From Alphaproteobacteria bacterium (GTDB taxonomy: Bacteria > Pseudomonadota > Alphaproteobacteria > Rhizobiales > Xanthobacteraceae): a DNA stretch of 32,362 nucleotides. Shown here in pieces: positions 15,324-24,329 of the stretch. The notes beneath the pieces were generated by a model that saw only the letters and a program-made list of their open reading frames with translations, was not told the DNA's origin and made no database searches. Positions within the stretch are counted from its first letter, which is position 1. Each line of letters begins with the position of its first letter. Position numbers and translations under genes: made by a program. Where the stretch lies: NCBI GenBank assembly GCA_009781045.1, contig WQYW01000048.1, forward strand, positions 1 to 32,362. The letters run 5' to 3'.

Positions 15324-16319
15324 TCACAGCCCGCTCTGGGCCGCCAGCTCCCGGAGCGAAACCTGCGGTCGGGCCCCGATATGCTGGATCACCTCCGCCG
15401 CCGCCAGCGCCCCCAGGCGGCCGGCATTTTCATGGGACATGTCGCAGGCATGGCCGAAGAGAAAACCGGCAGCGAAAAGGTCGCCGGCACCGGTCGTATC
15501 CGTCACCTGCGCCACCGGCGCGGCCGGCACCGCCAGCACCTGCGCCGCTGTCGCCACCACACAGCCTTTCTCGCTCCGCGTCACTACGCCCAGCCCGACA
15601 TCGCGCCGCAGCTGGGCGATCGCGCCATCGAAATCCGACGTCATGTAGAGCGCATGAAGTTCGGATTCGTTGGCGAACACCAGATCGACCACATCGCTCT
15701 TCATCAGGCCGAGGAATTCGTCACGGTAGCGGTCGACGCAGAAGGCGTCCGACAGCGTCAGCGCCACCCTGCGCCCGGCACCATGGGCGATCGTCGCCGC
15801 CTTGAGGAACGCCTCCTTGGCGGCCTGCGGATCCCAGAGATACCCCTCCAGATAGGTGATGCGTGCAGCTGCGACAGCCTCGGCATCAATGTCGGCCGGC
15901 GACAGATCCTGCCCCGCGCCGAGAAAGGTGTTCATGGTGCGCTCGCCATCGGGCGTGACCAGGATATAGGAGCAGCCGGTCGCCGGGCCGCTCTCGGCGG
16001 CTTTCGTGGTGAAGGCGACGCCGGCGGCGCGGATATCATGGCTGAAGAGGTCGCCGATCTGGTCATCCCGGACCTTGCCGATATAGGCCGCGCGGCCGCC
16101 GAAGCCGGCGACCCCGACCATGGTGTTGGCCGCCGAGCCCCCCGACACCTCGGTGGCCGGCCCCATGTCGCGGTAGATCGCTGCGGCCTGCGCCTCGTCG
16201 ATCAGCCTCATGCTGCCTTTGGTCATGCCGTGACTGGCGAGAAAGGCCTCATCGGTCCGGACCAGGACATCGAACAGCGCGTTGCCGATACCCAGAATAT
16301 CGTATTTCGCCTCAGACAT
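15324..16319 (-). CDS. Adenosine kinase, PfkB family
   Basis: The family phosphorylates adenosine or a similar nucleoside or sugar with ATP. The 331-residue product has GIGNALFDVLV at the N-terminus, GGSAANTMVGVAGFGG (PfkB signature 1), LVTPDGERTMNTFLG, and DTTGAGDLFAAGFLFG, PfkB signature 2 with the catalytic aspartate. The N-terminal style (YDILGIGNALFDVLV) matches proteins annotated as adenosine kinase in Bradyrhizobium relatives; ribokinase-like specificity cannot be excluded. The start at 16319 is well supported by GAGGAGGT eight bases upstream, whereas the longer frame to 16388 is not. It is a single leftward gene, divergent from trpS. Confidence 0.9.
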   Translation of the reverse strand: MSEAKYDILGIGNALFDVLVRTDEAFLASHGMTKGSMRLIDEAQAAAIYRDMGPATEVSGGSAANTMVGVAGFGGRAAYIGKVRDDQIGDLFSHDIRAAGVAFTTKAAESGPATGCSYILVTPDGERTMNTFLGAGQDLSPADIDAEAVAAARITYLEGYLWDPQAAKEAFLKAATIAHGAGRRVALTLSDAFCVDRYRDEFLGLMKSDVVDLVFANESELHALYMTSDFDGAIAQLRRDVGLGVVTRSEKGCVVATAAQVLAVPAAPVAQVTDTTGAGDLFAAGFLFGHACDMSHENAGRLGALAAAEVIQHIGARPQVSLRELAAQSGL

Positions 16320-16830
16320 GGACCCTGACCTCCTCAGCTTGCGCGACCCTTTGGGAAAGCGCCCCTTAGACCGCGCGCGCGGCAGCATTTCAAGCTCACG
16401 CTGCGAAGGCCATTCCAGCGCAGCGCAGATCCGCCCCCCTCCCGGCGCAACCGTCGCGGCAGCGATTCTGCTGCGAAGACGCGCGACAATGCCTGGCTGG
16501 AGCGACGCCGCACGGCCGTCGCCGGCACCGGAAAGGCCGGCCCCGGAGAATCCGCTCCCCGATCTTTGCTCCGGCCTGGTCCTGCCCGGTTTCAGACCCG
16601 ACTGCCGGGTTCTCCGGCCGCCGCATTCCGGATTCCACGCCCATCGCCCCTCCGGACGGCTTAACGGGTTGAAATAAAGGAGTTCTATACCCTGTGCCGC
16701 TTGCCCCGGGGGCGACCTGAGGTGGATCGCACGCGATTCTTCGCTCGGTCCGACACCGCCTCATGATGGCACTTGACGCCGCTTCTCCGCTGTTGGAAAC
16801 GACGGCCCGAACGCGCGCAGGAAAGCTTCC
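16320..16830. other. Divergent intergenic region between adenosine kinase and trpS
   Basis: I see no gene or RNA here. A lower-GC patch at 16670-16690 (TTGAAATAAAGGAGTTCTAT) may belong to the trpS promoter, but the boxes are poorly spaced. In many relatives murJ precedes trpS; no murJ end is visible. Confidence 0.35.
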
Positions 16831-17883
16831 ATGGCATTCATCGAACGGGTCTTTTCGGGTATCCAGCCAACCGGGAATCTGCACCTTGGCAATTATCTCG
16901 GTGCCATCGTCAATTTCGTCAAGCTGCAGGACAGCCATAACTGCATCTATTGCGTGGTCGACCTCCATGCCATCACGCCAGCGGTGAGCGTCTGGGGCGG
17001 CCCGGCGGCGCTGACGCAGAATATCCGCAAGGTGACGGCCGCCTTCCTCGCCTGCGGCATCGATCCTCGCAGGCATATCATCTTCAATCAGAGTCAGGTT
17101 CCCGGACACGCCGAACTGACCTGGATCCTCAACTGTGTCGCCCGTATCGGCTGGCTCAACCGCATGACCCAGTTCAAGGAGAAAGCGGGCAAGGATCGCG
17201 AGAATGCCTCGGTCGGCCTCTATGACTATCCAGTATTGATGGCCGCCGACATCCTGGTCTATCGCGCCACCCATGTGCCGGTCGGCGAGGACCAGAAGCA
17301 GCATCTGGAATTTTCCCGCGACGTCGCCCAGAAGTTCAACAACGACTTCGAGGACTCGATCCGAGCCTGCGGCTTTGCCGACGGCCTGTTCTTCCCCTTG
17401 CCCGAAGCCCTGATCATGGGGCCGGCAACGCGGGTCATGAGCCTGCGCGACGGCACCCGAAAAATGTCGAAGTCGGACCCGTCGGATTATTCCCGCATCA
17501 ACCTCACCGACGACGCCGACGCCATCGCGCAGAAGATCCGCCGGGCCAAAACCGATTCCGAACCACTGCCCTCCGAACTGGACGGCCTTGAAGGGCGCCC
17601 CGAAGCCGACAATCTGGTCGGCATCTTCGCCGCACTGGCGTCGCGCGACAAGGCGGATGTGCTGCGTGATTTCGGCAGCGGGCAGTTCTCAAATTTCAAG
17701 AACGCGCTGGCCGAACTCTGTGTCACCCGGCTGTCGCCGATCGCCGGCGAGATGCGGCGCCTGATCGCCGATCCCGGCCATATCGACGCCATTCTCGCCG
17801 ACGGTGCCGCCCGGGCCCATCACCTGGCCGCCGACACCATGAAACACGCCAAGGATATCATGGGTTTCCTGAGCCCTGGATGA
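16831..17883 (+). CDS. trpS: Tryptophanyl-tRNA synthetase
   Basis: A class I aminoacyl-tRNA synthetase that charges tRNA-Trp with tryptophan in the cytosol. The 350-residue product has the class I signatures: [16 protein letters not shown] at 7-22 (HLGN replaces HIGH) and [16 protein letters not shown] in the last third (KMSKS loop). The [20 protein letters not shown] tract and [10 protein letters not shown] complete the active site. Length is normal for the family. The ATG has GGAAAG upstream. It heads a rightward block trpS-nfu-tsaB-rimI-fur seen in related genomes. Confidence 0.97.
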   Translation: MAFIERVFSGIQPTGNLHLGNYLGAIVNFVKLQDSHNCIYCVVDLHAITPAVSVWGGPAALTQNIRKVTAAFLACGIDPRRHIIFNQSQVPGHAELTWILNCVARIGWLNRMTQFKEKAGKDRENASVGLYDYPVLMAADILVYRATHVPVGEDQKQHLEFSRDVAQKFNNDFEDSIRACGFADGLFFPLPEALIMGPATRVMSLRDGTRKMSKSDPSDYSRINLTDDADAIAQKIRRAKTDSEPLPSELDGLEGRPEADNLVGIFAALASRDKADVLRDFGSGQFSNFKNALAELCVTRLSPIAGEMRRLIADPGHIDAILADGAARAHHLAADTMKHAKDIMGFLSPG

Positions 17884-17966
17884 GGCCTCAGGCGAGGGCT
17901 TGATCCGTGCATTGGCGCTTGCCATCTGCTAGTGCAGCCACCCAGTGACCCAATTTGGAGCGAGCG

Positions 17967-18533
17967 ATGTTCATTCAGACCGAGACCACGCCAAATCCGG
18001 CAACCCTGAAATTCCTCCCCGGCCGGGCGGTATTCGACGGCGGCACCATGGAATTCGCCTCCCGCCAGACCGCCGCGCGCTCGCCGCTGGCCCAGAGGCT
18101 GTTTGATGTCGCCGGCGTCGCTGGCGTGTTTTACGGCAGCGATTTCATCGCCGTGACAAAATCGGGCGGTGAATGGGCGCAGCTCAAACCCGCCATCCTC
18201 AGCGCCATCATGGAGCATTATATGTCCGAAGCGCCGCTCTTCGCCGACGGCACCGCGGCGGACGACGAGCGCGAGGAGAACGACGAGTTCTTTGACGCAG
18301 CCGATCGCGAGACCGTGAACCAGATCAAGGATCTGATCGAAACCAGGGTGCGGCCGGTGGTTGCCAATGACGGCGGCGACATCACCTTCCGCGGCTTCAA
18401 GGACGGCATCGTCTATCTCAACATGAAGGGGGCCTGCGCCGGCTGCCCGTCGGCGACCGCCACCCTGAAAAACGGCGTACAGAACCTGCTGCGGCACTTC
18501 ATCCCTGCGGTCACCGAGGTGCGGCCGGTGTGA
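17967..18533 (+). CDS. Nfu-type iron-sulfur cluster carrier (NifU family)
   Basis: The 188-residue product has an Nfu N-terminal domain (MFIQTETTPNPATLKFLPGR) and a C-terminal NifU-like domain with VRPVVANDGGDITFRGF and the cluster-binding GACAGCPSA, where two cysteines in CxxC bind a [4Fe-4S] cluster in a dimer. It delivers clusters to apo-proteins. The internal ATG at 17967, eight bases after GGAG, matches the family N-terminus; the upstream ATG at 17955 adds only four residues. It lies 83 bp after trpS. The universal-stress gene found between them in some relatives is missing. Confidence 0.95.
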   Translation: MFIQTETTPNPATLKFLPGRAVFDGGTMEFASRQTAARSPLAQRLFDVAGVAGVFYGSDFIAVTKSGGEWAQLKPAILSAIMEHYMSEAPLFADGTAADDEREENDEFFDAADRETVNQIKDLIETRVRPVVANDGGDITFRGFKDGIVYLNMKGACAGCPSATATLKNGVQNLLRHFIPAVTEVRPV

Positions 18534-18565
18534 CAGCTCCGGGCGGGGCAAGGTGAACCGAAACC

Positions 18566-19249
18566 ATGCGGATTCTCGCCATCGATACCGCGCTTGATGC
18601 CTGCGCCACGGCGCTGTTCGACAGCACCTCCAGCACCGTGCTGGCACAGCAGTCCGATGCCATGAAGCGCGGGCATGCCGAAGCCCTGATGCCGATGATC
18701 GCGCGGATGATGGCGCAGGCGCAATGCCGTTTCACCGACCTTGACCGCATTGCTGTCACCACCGGGCCGGGAAGTTTTACCGGGCTGCGCGTTGGTATCA
18801 GTGCGGCGCGGGGCTTTGCCCTTGCCGCCAATGTGGTCGCAGTCGGGGTGACGACGCTTGCAGCCTTTGCGGCGGCCAGACCCGGCCCCGCGCCCGTCCT
18901 CGCCGCCATCGACGCCCGCCACGGCTGGGTCTATTTCCAGATTGCCGCCGGCGACGGCACACTCCTGGCGCCACCGCTGGCAGCACCGATTGACGTGGCC
19001 ATCCGGGCCGCCCAGAGCGCTGCGCCGCTGCACCTGGTCGGCAACGCCGCCGACCTGCTGGCCCAGCGCTGGGGAGCCGACCATGCGCCGCCGCTCTCCG
19101 TCGAAAGCCGCTGCGCGCCCGATATAGGCCTCGTGGCGCGGCTCGGAGCCGCCGCCGACCCGCCTCGTGCCCCGCCACGTCCGTTCTATCTGCGCCCCCC
19201 CGACGCCACACCAGCCCCGCCCTCCTTTGCGCCTGTTGCCGATCCATGA
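18566..19249 (+). CDS. tsaB: tRNA t6A37 synthesis protein TsaB
   Basis: TsaB is the scaffold partner of TsaD in making threonylcarbamoyl-adenosine at position 37 of ANN-decoding tRNAs. The 227-residue product shows the ASKHA opening MRILAIDTALDACATAL, RGHAEALMPMI and TGPGSFTGLRVGISAARGFA, which are diagnostic. The C-terminal third is Pro/Ala-rich and ends PFYLRPPDATPAP. Start: AGGTGA about ten bases upstream. Its stop overlaps the rimI start as ATGA (19246-19249), so the two are translationally coupled. Confidence 0.95.
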   Translation: MRILAIDTALDACATALFDSTSSTVLAQQSDAMKRGHAEALMPMIARMMAQAQCRFTDLDRIAVTTGPGSFTGLRVGISAARGFALAANVVAVGVTTLAAFAAARPGPAPVLAAIDARHGWVYFQIAAGDGTLLAPPLAAPIDVAIRAAQSAAPLHLVGNAADLLAQRWGADHAPPLSVESRCAPDIGLVARLGAAADPPRAPPRPFYLRPPDATPAPPSFAPVADP

Positions 19250-19731
19250 CCCGCTTTCTGTCACACTGGTGGGGCACCGACAGCGCCAGCGTTGAAGCGG
19301 CGAGCGCACGCGACGCCGCGCGACTGGCGCAGATCCACGCCGCATCTTTCGCCCGGGGCTGGGGCGAGGTTGAATTCGAAAGCATGATCGCCGAACGCAA
19401 CACCCTGGTGCAGCGCCTCAACCTCAGGGGCCGGACCGTGGGTTTCGCGGTGTCCCGCATCGGTGCCGACGAGGCCGAAGTGCTGTCGATCGCCATTGAT
19501 CCGCCGGCCCGCGGCTATCGGCTTTCGGTGACCCTGCTGCTCGCCCATCTCGGCCATCTCGCCGCACTCGGCGTGCGCACCAGTTTCCTCGAAGTTGAGG
19601 AAAACAACCAGGCGGCGCGGCGTCTCTATGACGGATGTGGATTCGAGGTGGTCGGACGGCGCGAACGCTACTATAAGGACCCCGGCGGGGAGCAGCGGAA
19701 CGCGCTTCTGATGCGTCGTGACTTGTCGTAG
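19246..19731 (+). CDS. rimI: RimI-type GNAT N-acetyltransferase
   Basis: The 161-residue product is a GNAT-fold acetyltransferase. LSIAIDPPARGYRLSVTLL is the acetyl-CoA binding loop (R/Q-x-x-G-x-G/S region, slightly divergent: ARGYRLS), and LEVEENNQAARRLYDGCGFE followed by VGRRERYYKDPGG is the C-terminal signature of ribosomal-protein S18 alanine acetyltransferase relatives. RimI acetylates the N-terminus of S18 in E. coli; the exact substrate here is inferred. It starts inside the tsaB stop, the standard tsaB-rimI arrangement. Confidence 0.92.
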   Translation: MTRFLSHWWGTDSASVEAASARDAARLAQIHAASFARGWGEVEFESMIAERNTLVQRLNLRGRTVGFAVSRIGADEAEVLSIAIDPPARGYRLSVTLLLAHLGHLAALGVRTSFLEVEENNQAARRLYDGCGFEVVGRRERYYKDPGGEQRNALLMRRDLS

Positions 19732-19794
19732 AATCGGCCGGAGACCCCTCCTTCAGGTACCCATCCTTCAGGGGTCCGTCAGGCGGAAAGAACC

Positions 19795-20247
19795 ATGACC
19801 CTTCTCAAACCTCCTGCCCCTGAAAGCGCCGGAATCGAGGGGCGTTGCGCCGCCACCGGGATGCGCATGACCGACCAGCGCCGCGTCATTGCCCGGGTTC
19901 TCGCCGAATCGGCCGACCACCCCGACGTCGAGGAACTCTATCGTCGCTGTGTCGCAGTCGACGACAAGATCTCGATCTCAACGGTCTATCGCACCGTGAA
20001 ACTGTTCGAGGACGCGGGAATCATTGAACGTCACGATTTCCGCGAGGGCCGGGCGCGTTATGAGCAGATGCGCGACAGTCACCATGACCATCTGATCAAT
20101 CTGCGCGACGGCACCGTCCTCGAGTTCACTTCGGAGGAAATCGAGAAAATGCAGGCCGAGATCGCGCGCAGGCTCGGATACAGGCTGATCGACCACCGTC
20201 TCGAACTCTATTGCGTCCCGCTCGACAGCGACACCAGATCCGATTGA
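19795..20247 (+). CDS. fur: Fur-family metal-responsive regulator
   Basis: The 150-residue product is a full-length Fur-family repressor: the winged helix (MRMTDQRRVIARVLAESADHP, SISTVYRTVKLFEDAGIIER) and a dimerisation/metal domain with ARYEQMRDSHHDHLINLRDG and a C-terminal HRLELYCVPL. The HHDH cluster and downstream glutamates can bind the regulatory metal. The CxxC structural zinc pairs of E. coli Fur are missing, as in the alphaproteobacterial Fur/Mur group, where the ligand can be manganese. Irr and Zur are less likely from the sequence. GGAAAG precedes the ATG. It follows rimI by 63 bp; miaB, often next in relatives, is absent. Confidence 0.9.
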   Translation: MTLLKPPAPESAGIEGRCAATGMRMTDQRRVIARVLAESADHPDVEELYRRCVAVDDKISISTVYRTVKLFEDAGIIERHDFREGRARYEQMRDSHHDHLINLRDGTVLEFTSEEIEKMQAEIARRLGYRLIDHRLELYCVPLDSDTRSD

Positions 20248-20335
20248 ACCACCCCCGGTGGCAGCGCTGTCCACCCGCCGGCAATGCCGTGCCCCGATTT
20301 TTCGCGCTTTGCGCTTTCTGCCGCGGCAGATGCCG

Positions 20336-20503
20336 TCATGACAGACGCGCAATGCCCCCCGCCTGCACGCCGCGCCCCGTCACCTCGCGTTCGATATAGC
20401 GCGCAAAGGCCTCACGCATCACCCAATGGGCGGCACAATGCCGCGCTCTGGCCAGATGCTGGAGGCGTTCGGTCAATTCCTCATCCTGCGTCTTTGCCGT
20501 CAT
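20336..20503 (-). CDS. Short ribbon-helix-helix (CopG/antitoxin-like) protein
   Basis: From ATG 20503 the product is 55 residues. DEELTERLQHLARARHCAAH and WVMREAFARYIEREV match the two helices of CopG-type RHH antitoxins ('LDEEL..RL..LA..R.RS.HW.MREAI..Y.ERE'). Family members are usually 80-95 residues with a toxin-binding tail; here the tail is only about 13 residues, so it may be truncated. No toxin gene follows before the fur stop. A palindrome TAGAC-AAAA-GTCTA lies about 50 bp upstream and could be its own operator. The longer frame to 20557 would start inside that palindrome. Confidence 0.65.
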   Translation of the reverse strand: MTAKTQDEELTERLQHLARARHCAAHWVMREAFARYIEREVTGRGVQAGGIARLS

Positions 20504-20550
20504 CCGCTCACTTTCATCGTCCGGCCGGATCCCCGGCCAAAGCTCACACG

Positions 20551-20564
20551 TAGACAAAAGTCTA
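20551..20564. promoter_or_regulatory. Palindromic operator candidate TAGAC-AAAA-GTCTA
   Basis: Two perfect five-base arms flank AAAA in a locally AT-rich patch, 48-61 bp upstream of the RHH gene start. RHH antitoxins normally repress their own promoter through short palindromes like this, so autoregulation is the likely use (inference). Confidence 0.5.
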
Positions 20565-20687
20565 ATGCTTTCACTAGCTTACCCCGAAAGTCCGGATTTG
20601 TCCATGAGACCGGCCCGTGCTTCGCGGGAGCAATCAGGTCAAGCTTTACCGGATTGGCGAAGCCGGCTCTGGCACAAGGGTTTTCGT

Positions 20688-20735
20688 AAAAAAAAATCCC
20701 GCTCACGCAAAGCTCACCCCGTGTTTGCGCAGCGG
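20688..20735 (-). terminator. Rho-independent terminator overlapping the iorB stop codon
   Basis: On the minus strand CCGCT and CGCAAA pair with TTTGCG and AGCGG around a 12-base loop, the 3' arm includes the TGA stop codon (20703-20705), and a run of nine T residues follows (20688-20696). This is the clearest intrinsic terminator in the window. Confidence 0.78.
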
Positions 20736-22877
20736 GATGGTGCGGTAACGCCTGCCGGTGGCGGCGAAGATGGCGTTGAGCACCGCCGGTGCCGCCACAC
20801 AGATGGTGGGCTCCCCCACCCCGCCCCAGAAGCCGCCGGACGGCATCAGGATCGATTCGACCTCCGGCATCGCAGCCAGCCGCATCGACTCATAGTCCGT
20901 GAAATTCGACTGCTCAACACGGCCGTCCTTGATGGTGATCTCGCCATACATCAGCGCCGAAAGACCATAGACAAAGGAGCCCTCGATCTGGCGCTCCACC
21001 TGCGCCGGATTGACCACGACGCCCGGATCGGTGGCGGCGACGATGCGGTGGATCTTCAGCCTGTCATCTGACATCGAAATTTCGGCACAGGCCGCAACAT
21101 AGCTGCCATAGCCCATATGCTGGGCCAGACCGCGGAAAACGCCCTTCTGTGGCGGTGTGTCCCAGCCCACCCGCTCGGCAACCGCGTTGAGCACGGCGAG
21201 ATGGCCGGGATGGCCGGTCATCAGCCTGCGGCGGAACACCAGCGGGTCGGTCGCGGTCGCATGTGCCAGTTCGTCAATGAAACATTCCAGATAGATCGCG
21301 TTCTGATTGATATTGACCCCGCGCCAGAACGCCGGCGGCACATGCGGGTTGCGCATCGCATGGTCGACCAGGAGATTGGGGATGGTGTAGCCGATCCGCG
21401 ACTCACCCTCCCCGACCAGACCCTGGAACATCACCGGATCCCTGCCGTCGCGCAGGGCATGGGGCAAGAGCCCGGCCAGGATCGACTGTCCGCAAATGCG
21501 GATATGAAGCGCATTGACATTGCCGGCGCTGTCAAGACCCGCGACCAGACGGGCTTTGGTGATCGGATGGTACCAGCCCCGCGCCATGTCCTCCTCGCGC
21601 GACCAGATCAGCTTGACCGGCGTCCCCGGCAACTCTCTGGCGATGCGCACCGCCTGGGTCACATAGTCGCTGATGCCGCGCCGCCCGAAGCCGGTACCAA
21701 GAAAGGTCTTGTGTATTTCGCATCTCGCAGCCGGCAGACCGGAGGCCTCACTTGCCGCTGTCAGTGCGCTTTCGGCGTTCTGGGTCGGGCACCAGACTTC
21801 GCAGCGCTCGCTGGTGTAAAGCGCGGTGGCATTCATCGGCTCCATATTGGCGTGGCTCTGATAGGGATAGGCGTAGACCGCCTCGATCTTCCGCGCCGCT
21901 GTCGCGATTGCTCCCCTGGCATCGCCCACGCTGTTGCCGACGAAGACCTGATCCGTCACCTCGTCACCCAGCCCGGCGTCAAGCATGTCGTCGATGGTCT
22001 TCTGCTGTACGGCGGCGTTGGCGCCCTCCTCCCACCGGATGGGGAGCCGCTCCAGCGCCTCTCTGGCCTGCCACCACGTCGTGGCAACCACAGCAACCGC
22101 ATTGTCGCCGACCGGCACGATCTTCCTGACCCCCGCCAGGCCTGCGATCGCGGCCGCGTCAAAACTCTTGAGCGTACCGCCGAACACCGGACACTGTTTG
22201 ATCGCGGCACAGAGCATGCCGGGCAGCCGGATATCGATGCCATAGACCAGGGAACCGTCGAGTTTCTCCTTCGTATCAAGCCGCCTGAGCGGTTTGCCGG
22301 CGATGGTCCAGTCTCTCGGGTCCTTGAGCGGGATGCTGTCGGCGGCAGGGGCTTTGCTCTTTGCCGCCGCGGCGGCCAGTTCTCCGTAACGCAGCCGCCG
22401 CCCCGATTTCCCGTGGGTGACCACGCCCGCCGTCACCCCGCATTCCGCCACCGGCACATTCCACTGTGCGGCCGCAGCTTCAACCAGCATCAGCCGCGCC
22501 GCCGCGCCGCCTTTGCGGACATAGTCGTGCGAATCGCGAATGCCGCGACTGCCACCCGTCGCCATGCTGCCCCAGGGACGGCCCCGGGCAAGATTCTGCC
22601 CGGCCCCTGGAAACTCCGTGGTCACCCGCGACCAGTCACATTCAAGTTCCTCGGCAACGAGTTGCGCCAGCCCGGTCAGTGTGCCCTGCCCCATCTCGGA
22701 GCGCGCAATACGGATCACCACGCCGTCATCGGGCCTGATCACCACCCAGGCGTTGATCTCCGGCACCTCCGCAGAAACTTCCGCCGCGACACCAGGCAGA
22801 TGAAATCCGAGTGCCAGGCCGGCCGCAACCGAGCCGACAACGAAGGCACGACGATCCGGTCTCAGGGACAAATCCAT
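20703..22877 (-). CDS. Molybdopterin-binding subunit of a molybdenum hydroxylase (IorB/aldehyde dehydrogenase type)
   Basis: The 724-residue product belongs to the isoquinoline 1-oxidoreductase beta-subunit group of the xanthine oxidase family. It has a twin-arginine signal (RPDRRAFVVGSVAAGLALGF, residues 6-25), then two ancestral halves with the family's EMGQGTLTGLAQLVAEEL, GSMATGGSRGIRDS, FLGTGFGRRG, PPAFWRGVNINQNAIYLECF, and the C-terminal GGFWGGVGEPTICVAAPAV containing the catalytic glutamate. It acts in the periplasm with the Fe-S subunit encoded just upstream. The start at 22877 is preferred, with AGGGG six bases upstream; the frame to 23000 overlaps the Fe-S gene. The substrate (N-heterocycle or aldehyde) cannot be read from the sequence. 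No cytochrome or XdhC-type maturation gene is adjacent. Confidence 0.92.
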   Translation of the reverse strand: MDLSLRPDRRAFVVGSVAAGLALGFHLPGVAAEVSAEVPEINAWVVIRPDDGVVIRIARSEMGQGTLTGLAQLVAEELECDWSRVTTEFPGAGQNLARGRPWGSMATGGSRGIRDSHDYVRKGGAAARLMLVEAAAAQWNVPVAECGVTAGVVTHGKSGRRLRYGELAAAAAKSKAPAADSIPLKDPRDWTIAGKPLRRLDTKEKLDGSLVYGIDIRLPGMLCAAIKQCPVFGGTLKSFDAAAIAGLAGVRKIVPVGDNAVAVVATTWWQAREALERLPIRWEEGANAAVQQKTIDDMLDAGLGDEVTDQVFVGNSVGDARGAIATAARKIEAVYAYPYQSHANMEPMNATALYTSERCEVWCPTQNAESALTAASEASGLPAARCEIHKTFLGTGFGRRGISDYVTQAVRIARELPGTPVKLIWSREEDMARGWYHPITKARLVAGLDSAGNVNALHIRICGQSILAGLLPHALRDGRDPVMFQGLVGEGESRIGYTIPNLLVDHAMRNPHVPPAFWRGVNINQNAIYLECFIDELAHATATDPLVFRRRLMTGHPGHLAVLNAVAERVGWDTPPQKGVFRGLAQHMGYGSYVAACAEISMSDDRLKIHRIVAATDPGVVVNPAQVERQIEGSFVYGLSALMYGEITIKDGRVEQSNFTDYESMRLAAMPEVESILMPSGGFWGGVGEPTICVAAPAVLNAIFAATGRRYRTIPLRKHGVSFA

Positions 22878-22887
22878 CACCATCCCC

Positions 22888-23337
22888 CTATAGGCCGGCG
22901 GCGTGGTGAATGGCGGCACGCACCCGCGGCAGGGTGCCGCAACGACAGATATTGGTGATCGCGGCATCGATTTCCGCATCACTGGGCCCCGGCTTTTCAT
23001 GCAGCAGCGCCGCCACCGCCATGATCATGCCGCTCTGGCAATAACCGCATTGCGGCACGTCGAGGTCGAGCCAGGCCTGCTGCACCCTATGCAGAATGCC
23101 ATTCGTCGCCAGTCCCTCAATCGTGGTGATGGCCCGCCCTTCCACCGTGCTCACCGGCGTCGCGCAGGAGCGCACCGCCTCCCCGTCGACATGGACCGTA
23201 CAGGCACCACATTCAGAGATCCCGCAGCCATATTTGGTGCCGGTCAGGCCGAGTTCTTCGCGCAATACCCAGAGCAGCGGCGTATCGGGATCGGCAGCAA
23301 TCTCGTGGACCTGGCCATTGACAGCAAGACGCGTCAT
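22888..23337 (-). CDS. [2Fe-2S] subunit of the molybdenum hydroxylase (IorA type)
   Basis: The 149-residue product has both Fe-S clusters of the family: the plant-ferredoxin-like [15 protein letters not shown] with a later Cys (RSCATPV), and the second-domain [10 protein letters not shown]...ICRCG. The ATG at 23337 (GGAGAAG upstream) begins [20 protein letters not shown], the normal family start; the reading frame continues upstream to 23589 without support. The stop is ten bases before the partner's start, so the two are coupled. It passes electrons from the Mo site to an unknown acceptor. It has no signal of its own and is presumably exported as a complex through the partner's Tat signal. 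Confidence 0.93.
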   Translation of the reverse strand: MTRLAVNGQVHEIAADPDTPLLWVLREELGLTGTKYGCGISECGACTVHVDGEAVRSCATPVSTVEGRAITTIEGLATNGILHRVQQAWLDLDVPQCGYCQSGMIMAVAALLHEKPGPSDAEIDAAITNICRCGTLPRVRAAIHHAAGL

Positions 23338-24329
23338 CCATCTTCTCCAGCCCGCACCGCCCGCCAACCGAACGACGCTCACGCAGGAAAACTGCACCGC
23401 TACCGCTTTCAGGCAACGGCACCGCACACAAACAGGCGTTCCCGGGAAGAAACATAGCGCCCTGGCGCCCGGCAAACAAAGCGAAATCCCACCTCGCGCG
23501 TCGCGCCTTGCGCTCAGCGCATGGCGGTGCTCCAGTCGGTTCTCCAGTACCGCGTTGCAGCGCCATCTTCGCATGCCAGCCACACGCAAAACCCGCTGCG
23601 GCCGCTCTGACAGTCAGCGGCCTGCCCTCGCCACCGCTGTGACCGCACCGCCCGATCACGCCCTTGCGGGCTCTCTGCCCGTGATTCGCCACAGCCTGGC
23701 GCCGCCGCCTCCGGCGCAGCTCCCTCCCACCTTTTTCGGATGCGCAAAGCCGCCCGCGCGCGCGCCCCGCATCCTTGCGTCATCGCCGCGCTGTGCGCGG
23801 CGTCCGGATGGGTCACCAGGCGCTCCCCGCGATGCTCGCGGGACAAAGCCAGACCCACCTCTTCCGCTGCGGGTGGCGACAACAACTGCGAAAACCGCAC
23901 GCTTCACGCATCTTCGCCGCGCACAACGCACAGGGCCGCGATGGACGTTCGAATCAACGCCATCGATGCCTCCGTCATCGCCCCGCGATCTGAGGCTGGC
24001 AGCAACTCCGGGCTTGCGCAATCGTGGCCGTCCCGGCACCGGCTGGAAAGCAACGGGGACTTTTCGCCGATGATGCTGCGGTTTCCTCCCCTTTCGGACG
24101 CAAGACGCCACGACATTGTGAAGGCGACCTCACTTCCGTCCGCCCGCCGCCACAGAGGAGCCACGTTCTTCCTCCTTTTGTGCGACGTGCGAATCGCGCC
24201 CTCCCTCGCAGCCGTTCCATTGCAAGCCGGATCGCTGCGGTCCGCACCGACGAAAGCCTAGCCTCAAGCTGCTGCAGGGGCCGTCGCCAGCAGACCTTTC
24301 ATTTCCCTCTCTGCGCCAGGGCTCCATTC
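23338..24329. other. 1-kb region without a recognisable gene
   Basis: Open frames exist on both strands but are compositional: arginine- and proline-rich, without motifs or credible ribosome-binding sites. It lies between the divergent iorA and sel1 genes. The stretch 23740-23770 is an extreme alternating CG tract (cgcgcgcg). I see no RNA gene. Confidence 0.4.

Noticed and set aside
21117..22958. 613-codon open frame on the plus strand opposite the molybdopterin subunit gene
   Set aside because: It is antisense to a gene with clear family motifs, and its translation is His/Arg-rich with no domain or ribosome-binding site.
23096..24073. 325-codon plus-strand frame upstream of the Sel1 gene
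   Set aside because: Its first part is antisense to the Fe-S subunit gene; the rest is Arg/Pro-rich compositional sequence without motifs.
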